From positions 1 to 64,000 of the forward strand of contig JARKNV010000071.1 of NCBI GenBank assembly GCA_029976065.1: a stretch of 64,000 nucleotides of DNA, given 5' to 3'. A program made the translations under genes and the position numbers. This DNA comes from Selenomonadales bacterium (GTDB lineage: Bacteria; Bacillota; Negativicutes; Sporomusales; UBA7701). Numbering within the stretch: position 1 is the stretch's first letter; each line of letters starts with the position of its first letter. The notes below the pieces were generated by a model. That model was not told the origin of the DNA. It was given only the letters and a program-made list of their open reading frames with translations, and did not search any database. This document shows, piece by piece, positions 1-7,806 of this stretch.

Positions 1-29
1 TGTCCTTTCCAAAAAAACACGCCCTTTCA

Positions 30-64
30 ACGTCCTAGTCGACATAATAGATATTATCGGACGT
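30..64. repeat. imperfect inverted repeat at the left edge
   Basis: Outer arms ACGTCC (30-35) and GGACGT (59-64) enclose the perfect dyad ATAATA-GA-TATTAT (44-57). Spacing is asymmetric. It could be an operator or an RNA hairpin of a gene lying left of the window. No gene is recognised in 1-150. Confidence 0.35.
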
Positions 65-121
65 AAAAAAGGACGCAAATAAACCGGGATGCGATCCCCG
101 GCGGTCAATCCGCGATCGGGA

Positions 122-152
122 AACTGCCGCTTCTCCCGGGGCAGTTATTTTT
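122..152. terminator. hairpin after the sensor kinase gene
   Basis: Stem AACTGCC (122-128) / GGCAGTT (140-146) with an 11-nt loop. ATTTTT follows on the plus strand. The hairpin sits five bases after the kinase stop on the minus strand, where the T-tract is poor, so it would work best for plus-strand transcripts. Confidence 0.4.
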
Positions 153-1617
153 ATGCCACTACCGGAAGTTCGACGGTAAAAACGGTGCCGGCGCCGCGCT
201 CGGAACGGACGTCGATCGAGCCGTTATGCCGGCCGATAATGCTTTTGCAAATTGCCAGCCCCAACCCGGTGCCGCTATCTTTGGTTGTAAAGAACGGATC
301 GAAGATTTTTTCCATATTCCAGGGCGCAATCCCCTCGCCGGTATCGGCGACGGTAATACAGACGGTATTGCCGACCAGCGACGTTTTGATCGACAATATT
401 CCGTTGGCCGGCGTCGCTTCGATGGCATTGCGGGTCAGGTTTAGCACGAGCTGGCGGATTTCCCTGTCATCGGCATAAACCATGAGCGGCCGTTCGGTTG
501 GATAAAAATGCGCTTTGATCCCCGCCTTATTAGTATCGGCCATGATGAACGGCAGCAGGTTTTCTATTATGCCGTTAATATTATGTAACCCAATTTCTAC
601 CCGGCGGTTTTTCGCCAGCGATAAAAAGGCGGTGAGCGTATCGTTCATGTGGTCGAGTTCCTTGATAATTGTCGCGTATTGTTCCGTTTGGGAATCCTCG
701 GCCTTCAGCATCATTCGTTGGATGTAGCCCCGTATGACTGTCATGGGATTGCGAACCTCGTGGACGACACCGGCCGCCATTTCGCTGATAAGGTTGAGGC
801 GGTCCAGACGGGCTATCTCTGCAGAAACGCGGACCTGGGTCGCGTATTCGCTTTTGAGGCGGTACCTGAGATCGGTTACGGTTTCCAGGAGGGGCTGAAT
901 TTGCGGGAAGTCGCGGAAATGGGCCGTTTCCTCCCCTCCCCGCCTGATATGTTCGGCAAGGATGGTCAGTGAATGTTTATTATTCCAGATAAGCCACCAC
1001 AGGCCGCCGAGAATGATCAGCAGGATGGCGACAAGCAGGCTGAAGGTTTTGACAAGCTCGGCGTAATAAGCGGCCTGGATATCCTTGCTTTTGACGTTGG
1101 CCCAGATATGGCCGACGAAATCGCCCCCGACGTATAGTGGATAGTTGATACTGAGGATTTCTTCGCCGCTTTGGGTGAAACCGTTGCTGACATAAACGGT
1201 TTCAGGGCGCTTCGTATCGTAAGTTTTAAGCGCACCGCCCGTTGCTGCCGTTCCCAGCAGGCGAGGTTCTTCGGGGATAAGGGCCAGGATTCCCAGAGCT
1301 TTATCGTAATAGCCGAAGCCGTAACCTGGCCAGTCTAAGGACAGCTCCTGCAGGATAGGCTGCAACTTGCCGTACAGGACGCGCCGCTTATCGTCGGCGG
1401 AAATGCCGCCGGCCCCGTCGACCAGGGTGTCGAAAGAGTCGGGAATACGCTGCTCCAAGGAGGTAGCGATGGTGAGCAGGGTCCGTTCTTTTTCGCCGTA
1501 TAATTGTTGCTTGGCGTATTGAGCGTGCTGGAAAGCAAGAAATGTGAAAGGGATTGTTATCAAGATCACCATGAGAAGATAAGCGCGCCGAGCCAGTGGA
1601 AAAGATTGAAACATCAT
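151..1617 (-). CDS. membrane sensor histidine kinase
   Basis: A 488-residue two-component sensor kinase that should autophosphorylate on His in response to an extracytoplasmic signal. One membrane segment lies at the N-terminus and a second (LLVAILLIILGGLWWLIW) near residue 200; they flank an exported sensor region of about 150 residues. The H-box reads VVHEVRNPMTVIRGY. The ATPase core follows with N-box NLTRNAIEA, G1 box DTGEGI, FFTTK and GTGLGLAI. This layout is like sporulation or AtoS-type kinases without a PAS domain. Two adjacent ATGs (1617 and 1614) are the likely starts; an upstream in-frame TTG at 1659 lacks a ribosome site. No response regulator is adjacent, so it is an orphan and its partner is unknown. 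A role in feeding Spo0A is only a guess. Confidence 0.85.
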   Translation of the reverse strand: MMFQSFPLARRAYLLMVILITIPFTFLAFQHAQYAKQQLYGEKERTLLTIATSLEQRIPDSFDTLVDGAGGISADDKRRVLYGKLQPILQELSLDWPGYGFGYYDKALGILALIPEEPRLLGTAATGGALKTYDTKRPETVYVSNGFTQSGEEILSINYPLYVGGDFVGHIWANVKSKDIQAAYYAELVKTFSLLVAILLIILGGLWWLIWNNKHSLTILAEHIRRGGEETAHFRDFPQIQPLLETVTDLRYRLKSEYATQVRVSAEIARLDRLNLISEMAAGVVHEVRNPMTVIRGYIQRMMLKAEDSQTEQYATIIKELDHMNDTLTAFLSLAKNRRVEIGLHNINGIIENLLPFIMADTNKAGIKAHFYPTERPLMVYADDREIRQLVLNLTRNAIEATPANGILSIKTSLVGNTVCITVADTGEGIAPWNMEKIFDPFFTTKDSGTGLGLAICKSIIGRHNGSIDVRSERGAGTVFTVELPVVA

Positions 1618-1794
1618 ATCACCGCTGCCAAATAATCGGAGACGGGTGCAAGAACGCAAAAACCGTATCCCGAATGCGTTTATTCGCGGTCGAGATACGG
1701 ATTCCTGCCGTGAAATTTGTCATGTTTTACAATTTTGTGTAATATTGTAAAAAAATATTTTTAAAGTGACATTTTTTGTCAAATAATATAAAAG

Positions 1795-2094
1795 TTACTG
1801 ACTTTTTATCGGTACTTTTAATACCTGACCGGGGTGGATCTGGACGTTATTATCGAGATTATTGGCTTTTTTGATGGCGACAACGACATTGCGGACGTCC
1901 TCTTTGTCGCCCGCGGCGCTGGCGGCAATCGACCACACGGTATCGCCGCCGGTCACTTTCACGAAACGGTAATTGCCGTCGCCCGCTGGGCCGCTGGCGT
2001 CGACGCCGGCGCCGGCCGACCAGGCGTAAAACAGGAACAGGATGACCATACCTATTTTAATCAGGGATTCACTGTTGAGTTTACGCTTGCCCAT
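1795..2094 (-). CDS. SOS-controlled LysM membrane protein, YneA-like
   Basis: A 99-residue protein with one N-terminal membrane segment (about residues 12-30) and a C-terminal LysM domain (about 43-95, with GDTVWSIA and IHPGQVLKVP). In B. subtilis, YneA has this architecture, is divergent from lexA and delays septation during DNA damage. Here the gene is also divergent from lexA and its promoter carries LexA-type boxes. By inference it is an SOS cell-division inhibitor acting at the membrane-wall interface. The ATG at 2094 follows GGGAGGG at good spacing. Family assignment rests on architecture and context because sequence similarity in this family is low. Confidence 0.8.
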   Translation of the reverse strand: MGKRKLNSESLIKIGMVILFLFYAWSAGAGVDASGPAGDGNYRFVKVTGGDTVWSIAASAAGDKEDVRNVVVAIKKANNLDNNVQIHPGQVLKVPIKSQ

Positions 2095-2107
2095 TGCGGC
2101 GCCCTCC

Positions 2108-2162
2108 CGAATATATGTTCGTCCTTTAAGACAATAATATCATAGCACATATGTTCGGTCAA
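2108..2162 (-). promoter_or_regulatory. LexA-regulated promoter of the yneA-like gene
   Basis: On the minus strand, -35 TTGACC (2162-2157), a 17-bp spacer and -10 TATTAT (2139-2134). A partial LexA box CGAACATATGTGCT (2157-2144) covers the end of the -35 and the spacer. A 13/14 match, CGAACATATATTCG (2121-2108), lies over the early transcribed region. The consensus used is the Gram-positive CGAACRNRYGTTYG. Confidence 0.8.
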
Positions 2163-2182
2163 GGGGTTGGCAAGAAATTTTC

Positions 2183-2222
2183 CGAACAGATGTTTGCGTT
2201 TTTTGCCAATAGCTGCTATAAT
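2183..2222 (+). promoter_or_regulatory. lexA promoter with LexA box
   Basis: CGAACAGATGTTTG (2183-2196) matches CGAACRNRYGTTYG at every position. It overlaps the -35 TTGCGT (2194-2199); after a 17-bp spacer comes -10 TATAAT (2217-2222). This is the expected autorepression arrangement. Confidence 0.88.
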
Positions 2223-2266
2223 TATAGCAACAAGGTTACGTAAATCCAGAGGCGGGAGATGAACCG

Positions 2267-2887
2267 ATGAACAAGGAACGCTTCTTAAGTTCCCGGCAAA
2301 AACAGATTTTAGCCTATATCAAGGATATGCTGCGGGCCAAGGGTTATCCTCCGTCGGTGCGGGAAATCGGCGAGGCGGTCGGCCTGAGTTCCAGCTCCAC
2401 TGTTCACAGCCACCTTGCCAAGCTTGAGGAACTCGGCTTTATCCGCCGCGACCCGACCAAGCCGCGGGCGATCGATGTTCTTGAGGATACGCCCTGGCGG
2501 CAGAAGGCGATGACGCCTGTGCCGCTCGTCGGCCGGGTTACGGCCGGACAGCCCATCCTGGCGATGGAGAATATCGAGGAAACCTACCCCCTCCCCACCG
2601 AATTCGTCGGCCACGACAATGTGTTCATGCTGTCGGTGCGGGGCGACAGCATGATCAACGCCGGCATTCTCGACGGCGATTATGTGCTCGTGCGCGACCA
2701 GGACACCGCCCGCAACGGCGAAATCGTGGTGGCGATGGTCGGCGAAGACGAGGCGACGGTCAAACGCTTTTTCCGCGAGAAGGACCATATTCGCCTGCAG
2801 CCGGAAAACGATTACCTGGAGCCGATCATTTCCCGCGAGGTGTCCATTTTGGGCAAGGTTATCGGTGTTTTTCGGAAAATACACTGA
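2267..2887 (+). CDS. lexA: LexA SOS repressor
   Basis: A 206-residue transcriptional repressor of the SOS regulon, cleaved when RecA filaments form. The N-terminal winged helix (residues 1-65) has the LexA recognition region [19 protein letters not shown]. The C-terminal S24 peptidase-like domain contains the Ala-Gly cleavage site within VTAGQP, catalytic Ser in [10 protein letters not shown] and Lys in EATVKRFF. Length matches B. subtilis LexA. ATG with GGGAGA upstream. It stands alone, divergent from the yneA-like gene, and is followed by a strong terminator. The recA promoter in this window carries the same operator. Confidence 0.97.
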   Translation: MNKERFLSSRQKQILAYIKDMLRAKGYPPSVREIGEAVGLSSSSTVHSHLAKLEELGFIRRDPTKPRAIDVLEDTPWRQKAMTPVPLVGRVTAGQPILAMENIEETYPLPTEFVGHDNVFMLSVRGDSMINAGILDGDYVLVRDQDTARNGEIVVAMVGEDEATVKRFFREKDHIRLQPENDYLEPIISREVSILGKVIGVFRKIH

Positions 2888-2926
2888 GGCAAATAAAAAA
2901 GGGCGTTTAGCCCTTTTTTATTTGCC
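2888..2926. terminator. bidirectional terminator between lexA and the MinD-like gene
   Basis: Long stem AAATAAAAAAGGGC (2891-2904) / GCCCTTTTTTATTT (2910-2923), extended by GGC/GCC, loop GTTTA. A-tract and T-tract on both sides serve the convergent genes; the stop codon of the MinD-like gene (2918-2920) lies inside the stem. Confidence 0.92.
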
Positions 2927-4036
2927 TTTCAATAAGGAAAACATTTTGTTTATGAATCCCGTCATGCCGGCTGGCGCAGGTGCAGGCTTGTTGAGCAGGC
3001 GGTCGGCGATGGCAGCGATGTTGCGTGCCGGGAGGGATCTGGGATCGGCCAACTGGAAGGGATGCTGCTGCTTGAGGCTGCGGCTGACGATCGGGTCTTC
3101 CTGGATGTAACCGATGTATTCGATTTCCCGGCCGAGGTAGCGGTTCACCGTGCCCAGCAGGCGGTTAGCGGCCAGATCGGCTTCCGGCTGGTTCTCCGCC
3201 CGGTTGACGATCAGCATTTGTTTGGCCTGGCAGGCGAGGTTGTGAGTGACCTTTATGATGGCGTAAGCGTCGGTGATGGCGTGCGGTTCGGGGGTGGTGA
3301 CGAAGATGGTTTCGTCGGCGGCCAGGAGGAAGTTGGAAACGTCGCGCGAGATGCCGGCGCCGGTATCGAGGAGAATTATGTCGGCCAGGCCGTCAAGCTG
3401 ATTGAAGCTGGCGATCAGGTGGCTGAATTGGGTCTCCGTCATCTGGGTGAGGGCCTGCAGGCCGGAGCCGCCCGGGATGACGGCGATGTTGCCCGGGGCG
3501 GGAACGGCTATGTCAAGGAGGTTTTTATCGCCGGACAGCAAGTGGGTGATGTTGTATTTGGCGCTGAGGCGCAGCAGAACGTCGACATTGGCTGTGCCGA
3601 GATCGGCGTCGACGATGTAGACGCGCTTTCCCTGCGCCGCCAGCGCGATGGCAAGGTTGATGGACAGGGTGGTTTTGCCCACGCCTCCTTTGCCGCTGGT
3701 GACGGCGATAACCCGCGACATGCCCTCGTTCACGGTCCGGGCGGCGGTGCGGGAGATGGCCTGGGGCCGCATGACGGTGTAGGTTTTCGTTTCGCCCAGA
3801 TCGCGGGCGATGAGCTCGCTTGTGAAGGTATGGTTCTCCGTTTCCTGGCTGACGGTGATTTCCAGACGGCTGCCCACCGGCCAGAGGATTATCCGGCCCT
3901 GGTCGTAGGGGATGCTGACGGTGACGGTGTGGGGTGTAGCAGCGACGATTCGCACGGCGAAAGGCTTAGAGGCCTGTGGGGACAGGGATTTTATCTGGAG
4001 AGGTTGACCGATGGCCAGACTGATTGCGTCGGACAT
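2918..4036 (-). CDS. MinD/FlhG-family ATPase with PilZN-like N-terminal domain
   Basis: A 372-residue protein. Residues 110-330 form a deviant-Walker ParA/MinD ATPase: SGKGGVGKTTLSINLA, IVDADLGTANVD, and LLDTGAG. The closest functional class is FlhG/YlxH, which sets flagellar number and place. Residues 1-95 resemble the N-terminal domain of YcgR-type flagellar brake proteins (IGQPLQI near the start, SIPYDQGRIILWPVGSRL in the middle, RPQAI at the end), and no PilZ domain follows. This pairing is not the usual FlhG layout. The C-terminal FINKMFSLL could be a membrane-targeting helix like that of MinD. No flagellar genes are nearby, so the role in motility is inferred from family only. ATG with GGGGG upstream. 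Confidence 0.8.
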   Translation of the reverse strand: MSDAISLAIGQPLQIKSLSPQASKPFAVRIVAATPHTVTVSIPYDQGRIILWPVGSRLEITVSQETENHTFTSELIARDLGETKTYTVMRPQAISRTAARTVNEGMSRVIAVTSGKGGVGKTTLSINLAIALAAQGKRVYIVDADLGTANVDVLLRLSAKYNITHLLSGDKNLLDIAVPAPGNIAVIPGGSGLQALTQMTETQFSHLIASFNQLDGLADIILLDTGAGISRDVSNFLLAADETIFVTTPEPHAITDAYAIIKVTHNLACQAKQMLIVNRAENQPEADLAANRLLGTVNRYLGREIEYIGYIQEDPIVSRSLKQQHPFQLADPRSLPARNIAAIADRLLNKPAPAPAGMTGFINKMFSLLKGK

Positions 4037-4107
4037 GCTTTTTCCCCCGTAGTGGCTTGTCCTTCCATAATTCTGCGCTGGCGTCTGTTCATCCTTTGCC
4101 GGGAAAA

Positions 4108-4136
4108 AATAAAAACGGCGCTTAGCCGTTTTTATT
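4108..4136 (-). terminator. terminator of the VanW-family gene
   Basis: Stem AATAAAAACGGC (4108-4119) / GCCGTTTTTATT (4125-4136), loop GCTTA, immediately downstream of the VanW-family stop. Confidence 0.88.
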
Positions 4137-4153
4137 AGCCTGCTTGGCGAAAA

Positions 4154-5539
4154 TTACTTTTTGGGAGCCGGCGTTTTCGTACCGACCCTCACCACGCGGT
4201 CTTCGGGCTGGTATTCGTCGGTCGCGAGCAGCTCGCGGCCGGCCTCGCGGCCGGCGGCATACCTGACGCGGTAAGTGGATACCTGGAAGCCCTTCTGCCC
4301 TTCCACTTCGACGACCTCCTTGCCGAGGTCGAGTTTAGGGTCCTGCTTGACGACGGTGTTGGGTTCCCAGACCTTCTTATCGGCGGCTACGATCTGGATT
4401 TCCGGCGGGTTGGCCTGCAGCCGGCCGAGGATGTGGATGTTGACCTGGTCGCCGGAAACGTCGCTGAGGATATAGATATTATGGGCGGAGGTATTGCGGA
4501 ATTTGAAGTCGAGGTAATTGTCGGCGACCGTGGCGTCCTGGCCGAGCGGCACATAGGCCGGTGGCCGGAAATGAGGCGTCCGTTCCTCGATTTTCATATC
4601 CGCCAGCAGGGCGGCGTTGTACAGGGTGCTGCTCACCTGGCACACCCCCCCGCCCCAGTCGGGAACAAGCTTGCCGTTGATGAATACGGGGGCGATCTTG
4701 TAACCGTTCTCCGCCAGCCTGGGACCGACGAGGATGTTGAAGGAAAATACCTCGCCGCGGCGGACGATTACGCCGTTGAGGTTTTTCGCGGCGATCGCGA
4801 TGTTCTGGGAGCGGTTTTGGTCCTCCGGACTAAACTGGGTCGCATAGGAGGCGATTACGCCGTCGATGCCGTCGAGGTCGCGCGCGGTGATCGACGGTTG
4901 GAGATCGGTCACGGTCAGCGGCAGCTTGAGGGGAATCTTGGTATTGAGCGTCGCGGTGATATCGGCAAGGGTTTTGGCAATGTCCACTTTATGGCCGATA
5001 GCGTCGGCGGTGCGGGTCACATTGAAGTTCGCCGCCACCCGCAGGGTCGCGTTCTGCGGCTCGCGGTCGATCGTGCGGGCGATCGCCGCAACCTGGGCAG
5101 CGAGTTTATCGGCGTTGAAGCCGACGGCCAGCGGGATGACGTGACCGCGGTTGATGGCCAGGTAGCGTTCCTGCAATTGCAGGAAGATATTGCCTGTCCG
5201 GCCCACGGCGTAAGCCTGCTTGGCCAGCGCATCGGCGTCGATGGTCAGATCAATGTCGCCGGCCCCGATCGCCCAGCGCTTGTCGTTGTAAACAAGGGTG
5301 ATGGGCTCGTGCTGCGTCCAGTCGAGAAAGGCGGCGGCAATCTTTTTTTCCGCCGCGGCCAGTGTCAGGCCGCCGACATCGATATCGCCGACCCTGACGC
5401 CGCCATATACGTCATCGGTGACGGTGAAGGCCGCGTTGAGGGTGACGGTGCCGATGAGGCTGAAAAGCACGATGACGCCGAGGAAGATTATGATATTCTT
5501 GGCGACAGGCTTTGTTGACATTGGCTGCACGACAGGCAC
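4154..5539 (-). CDS. VanW-family cell-wall protein with G5 domain
   Basis: A 461-residue membrane-anchored exported protein. A single N-terminal membrane segment (IIIFLGVIVLFSLIGTVTL) is followed by a YoaR-type peptidoglycan-binding region (about 45-225), a VanW domain (about 235-365, with GEVFSFN and the conserved WGGGVCQVSSTLYNAAL) and a G5-like segment at the C-terminus ending EDRVVRVGTK. Such proteins sit on the cell wall; the biochemical role of VanW is not known. Start choice: the in-frame TTG at 5545 lies directly against AAGGA, and the ATG at 5521 has no ribosome site, whereas GTG at 5539 is six bases from AAGGA, so GTG is chosen. Single-gene unit with its own terminator. Confidence 0.88.
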   Translation of the reverse strand: MPVVQPMSTKPVAKNIIIFLGVIVLFSLIGTVTLNAAFTVTDDVYGGVRVGDIDVGGLTLAAAEKKIAAAFLDWTQHEPITLVYNDKRWAIGAGDIDLTIDADALAKQAYAVGRTGNIFLQLQERYLAINRGHVIPLAVGFNADKLAAQVAAIARTIDREPQNATLRVAANFNVTRTADAIGHKVDIAKTLADITATLNTKIPLKLPLTVTDLQPSITARDLDGIDGVIASYATQFSPEDQNRSQNIAIAAKNLNGVIVRRGEVFSFNILVGPRLAENGYKIAPVFINGKLVPDWGGGVCQVSSTLYNAALLADMKIEERTPHFRPPAYVPLGQDATVADNYLDFKFRNTSAHNIYILSDVSGDQVNIHILGRLQANPPEIQIVAADKKVWEPNTVVKQDPKLDLGKEVVEVEGQKGFQVSTYRVRYAAGREAGRELLATDEYQPEDRVVRVGTKTPAPKK

Positions 5540-5576
5540 TTCCAATCCTTAGCGAGGATGTATAGATGTATAGAGG

Positions 5577-5597
5577 AACCCCCGTCGCGCGGGGGCT
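5577..5597 (-). terminator. GC-rich hairpin after the PRC-barrel gene
   Basis: Stem CCCCCG (5579-5584) / CGGGGG (5590-5595), loop TCGCG. It is followed on the minus strand by TTCCTCT, a weak T-tract. Lies just downstream of the PRC-barrel gene. Confidence 0.55.
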
Positions 5598-5605
5598 CTC
5601 GATCA

Positions 5606-6337
5606 CTAAATACTCATCGACAGTTCGACGAATTTGCCGGCCAGCTTTGCCTTCTGAAGCACCTCTTCGGTTATTTCGCCGCCTTGCTCGACGACCACCA
5701 CGCCGTTGTCTGTCTCGATGCGGCGGTTGGCTTTTTTGCCGAGGAGATACTTGCGCTGCTTGTCGTCGAACTTTTTCGCCGAATCGTCGTCGGCGGCCGG
5801 AGCGGGGGCGGCGGCTGACGGAGCGGCGGCCGCGGGAGCTTCCGCGGGTTTCGCGGCGGCGGGAGTGGCGGGAGCGTCGCCGTCGGCGACGATGACGACA
5901 TCCTTGGCGAAGGTGAAGACGCGCTGGGTCGGGATATGAGCTATGGAACCGTCGGCCTCTTCGATTTCACAGGTGACGATCTTACCGGCGGCGTCAACGG
6001 CAATCTCGGTAACTTTGCCCTGAATGCGGCCCGTCTTGGTCAGAACCTTGGCGCCGATGACGGCAACGCCGGCGGCGAGGAGTTTTTCCAGGTCGGGCGC
6101 GCCGCTGACCGGCACAACATTGCTGGCGCTTTCAACGGTGATCGCCGATTCGCCCAAGCCGGCGATCGCGGTGAAGGGCAGCAGCTTCGCGCCCAGATAC
6201 CATTTGCCGTCGTCGATTACGAGCGCGGCCACGGCGCCCTGGGCCGGGTTGATGACGAGGCTTTTGGCCGTGCCAAGTTCAAGACCTTCGCTGATGCTGA
6301 TTACCGGCAAACCGAGAATGTCGACACTTTTTTTCAT
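5606..6337 (-). CDS. PRC-barrel domain protein with Ala/Pro linker
   Basis: A 243-residue predicted cytoplasmic protein. Two PRC-barrel domains come first (about residues 1-75 and 85-155), with typical LVINPAQGAVAALVIDDG and GRIQGKVTEIAVDA segments. A low-complexity Ala/Pro linker follows (about 160-190), then a basic and acidic tail (KKANRRIETDNGVVVVEQG). PRC barrels are small all-beta interaction modules found in RimM and in sporulation proteins such as YlmC/YmxH. The exact role is unknown. ATG at 6337 after GGAGGAAT is preferred to the upstream TTG at 6352. It may share a transcript with the TPR protein gene upstream, 30 bases away. Confidence 0.8.
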   Translation of the reverse strand: MKKSVDILGLPVISISEGLELGTAKSLVINPAQGAVAALVIDDGKWYLGAKLLPFTAIAGLGESAITVESASNVVPVSGAPDLEKLLAAGVAVIGAKVLTKTGRIQGKVTEIAVDAAGKIVTCEIEEADGSIAHIPTQRVFTFAKDVVIVADGDAPATPAAAKPAEAPAAAAPSAAAPAPAADDDSAKKFDDKQRKYLLGKKANRRIETDNGVVVVEQGGEITEEVLQKAKLAGKFVELSMSI

Positions 6338-6367
6338 CCGTATTCCTCCCAAAAATAATAATCAGTT

Positions 6368-7687
6368 CTAAGCTAAATTGCGCCATTCGCGGAATTCGGC
6401 ATCGATCTCGCGGCTGATTTCCGCGGGTATCCGGGTGAACGGCACATACCCCACCCTTTTTTCCAGCAGGGTGTTTTTAACGATGCGCAGATAAGCGATG
6501 GTGACAACGAACTCTTGATCGAGGGCTTCGTTTTCAAGCAGCGCTAAGAGGCCGCGGCTGTCGGAGAGAACGGCGATCGCCTCGTCGTAGGCGCCTTTGT
6601 TCTTAAGCAGGTTGGCAATCTCGATCGCCATGAAGGGAGCGGCTTCGCTGAAACGGTAGAGGCGCAGGGCGCGCCGGAACGCGTCGAGAGCCTGTTGGCT
6701 GTGGCCGGCCTCTTTCTGGGTAAAGGCGAAGTCCATCAAGTCGTCGAGGCTGTCCGAGGCGGGGTGCGCAGACATTGACACTTCGTTCGCCTCCATCGGC
6801 TGGATATCGTCTTCCGGGTTAGCGGCCGCCGTCGGCAATACCGAAGCGGGCGAGCCCTCCTCCGCCGTCTCTGCGGAAACTTCGTCAACCGCCAAGACGA
6901 ACGGCGCCAGGGGATCGGCGGAAACAATTTCGGGAGCGGCGCTTTCCTCATCAAGGAATTCGCCGGCTTCTTCGGCAACGACGCTCTCATTCAAGAACTC
7001 GGACTCTACGGCTGCCGTCGCCTCTGCCGGGGCGCTTTCCGCGGTCGCCGCGACGGGCAGGATGGTCAGCGGCGCTGCCTCATCCGCTTCGCTGTCAACG
7101 GGCGAAGCAGGTTCGGCGCCAAAATCCAGCTCCAATCCCACATTGAACGCGGCTAGTTCGGGTTCTGGCTCAGGCTCAGGTTCAGGCTCAGGTTCGGGTT
7201 CAGGTTCGGGTTCAGGTTCTGGCTCGTATATAGGTGGCGCCGCAATAACGTGGAGGTCTTCCGGGGTTATGGCAGCGGCGGCGACGACCGGTTCCGGAAG
7301 AGGTTCCGCTTGCGATGAAACCTTGGATTCACCATAGGGGGCGGCCGTTACGAGAACGGCGCTGGCGCCGCTCTGTCCGAGCTGCTCGGCCGGGGGCGCG
7401 GATAAGGCCGATACCGGGCTTGCCGGCAGGTCGCGGGGGGCATCGTCGTAGTAGGCGACAAAGTAGGCAAAGATAACCGCGAAAACAGCTAAAAAGCCAA
7501 CGGTGCCAGCAAGGCCGGCGAAGCTGACGACGATGCGCGGCAAGACCAGGCTAAGAAAAAGGGCGCAGGCAGCGCACAACACCAGCGACTTGAGGCGCAG
7601 GCGGACACCGAAGACTTTGTTGGCTAGCAAGTAGACGACGCAGGTCGTGGCCGCAATGGCCAGCAAGGTGATAGCTATGTACTCCAC
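6368..7687 (-). CDS. membrane protein with Glu-Pro repeat and C-terminal TPR region
   Basis: A 439-residue protein of unknown function. Two or three membrane segments fill residues 1-100 (IAITLLAIAATTCVVYLLA; SLVLCAACALFLSLVL; AGTVGFLAVFAVIFAYFVAY). A long acidic low-complexity region follows, including about a dozen Glu-Pro repeats near residues 155-180. The C-terminal 130 residues look like TPR helices (FAFTQKEAGHSQQALDAFRRALRLY; LLKNKGAYDEAIAVLSD). A plausible picture is a membrane anchor, a stiff Glu-Pro spacer and a TPR protein-binding head in the cytoplasm, but no partner can be named. GTG start with GGTGGGG upstream. Confidence 0.75.
   Translation of the reverse strand: MEYIAITLLAIAATTCVVYLLANKVFGVRLRLKSLVLCAACALFLSLVLPRIVVSFAGLAGTVGFLAVFAVIFAYFVAYYDDAPRDLPASPVSALSAPPAEQLGQSGASAVLVTAAPYGESKVSSQAEPLPEPVVAAAAITPEDLHVIAAPPIYEPEPEPEPEPEPEPEPEPEPEPELAAFNVGLELDFGAEPASPVDSEADEAAPLTILPVAATAESAPAEATAAVESEFLNESVVAEEAGEFLDEESAAPEIVSADPLAPFVLAVDEVSAETAEEGSPASVLPTAAANPEDDIQPMEANEVSMSAHPASDSLDDLMDFAFTQKEAGHSQQALDAFRRALRLYRFSEAAPFMAIEIANLLKNKGAYDEAIAVLSDSRGLLALLENEALDQEFVVTIAYLRIVKNTLLEKRVGYVPFTRIPAEISREIDAEFREWRNLA
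7156..7226. repeat. hexanucleotide repeat coding for Glu-Pro
   Basis: Tandem 6-bp units, plus-strand GGTTCA/GGCTCA/GGTTCG variants, encode Glu-Pro on the minus strand. Units vary at third positions, so the array is degenerate but may still change length by slippage. Confidence 0.85.
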
Positions 7688-7786
7688 GTGACCCCACCGA
7701 ATATAAGATTTACGCGGTAATATCTATGCTATTGTTCGACACCGGTTGGTTTTTTCCTGTCTCAGAAAGGGTAATAAGGGAAATAT

Positions 7787-7806
7787 GTGCTGAAACTTGT
7801 CAGCAC
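7787..7806 (-). terminator. hairpin over the stop of the PLP enzyme gene
   Basis: Stem GTGCTGA (7787-7793) / TCAGCAC (7800-7806), loop AACTTG. The stop codon (7800-7802) lies in the stem and the minus-strand tail is CATATTTCCC, so termination strength is uncertain. Confidence 0.5.
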
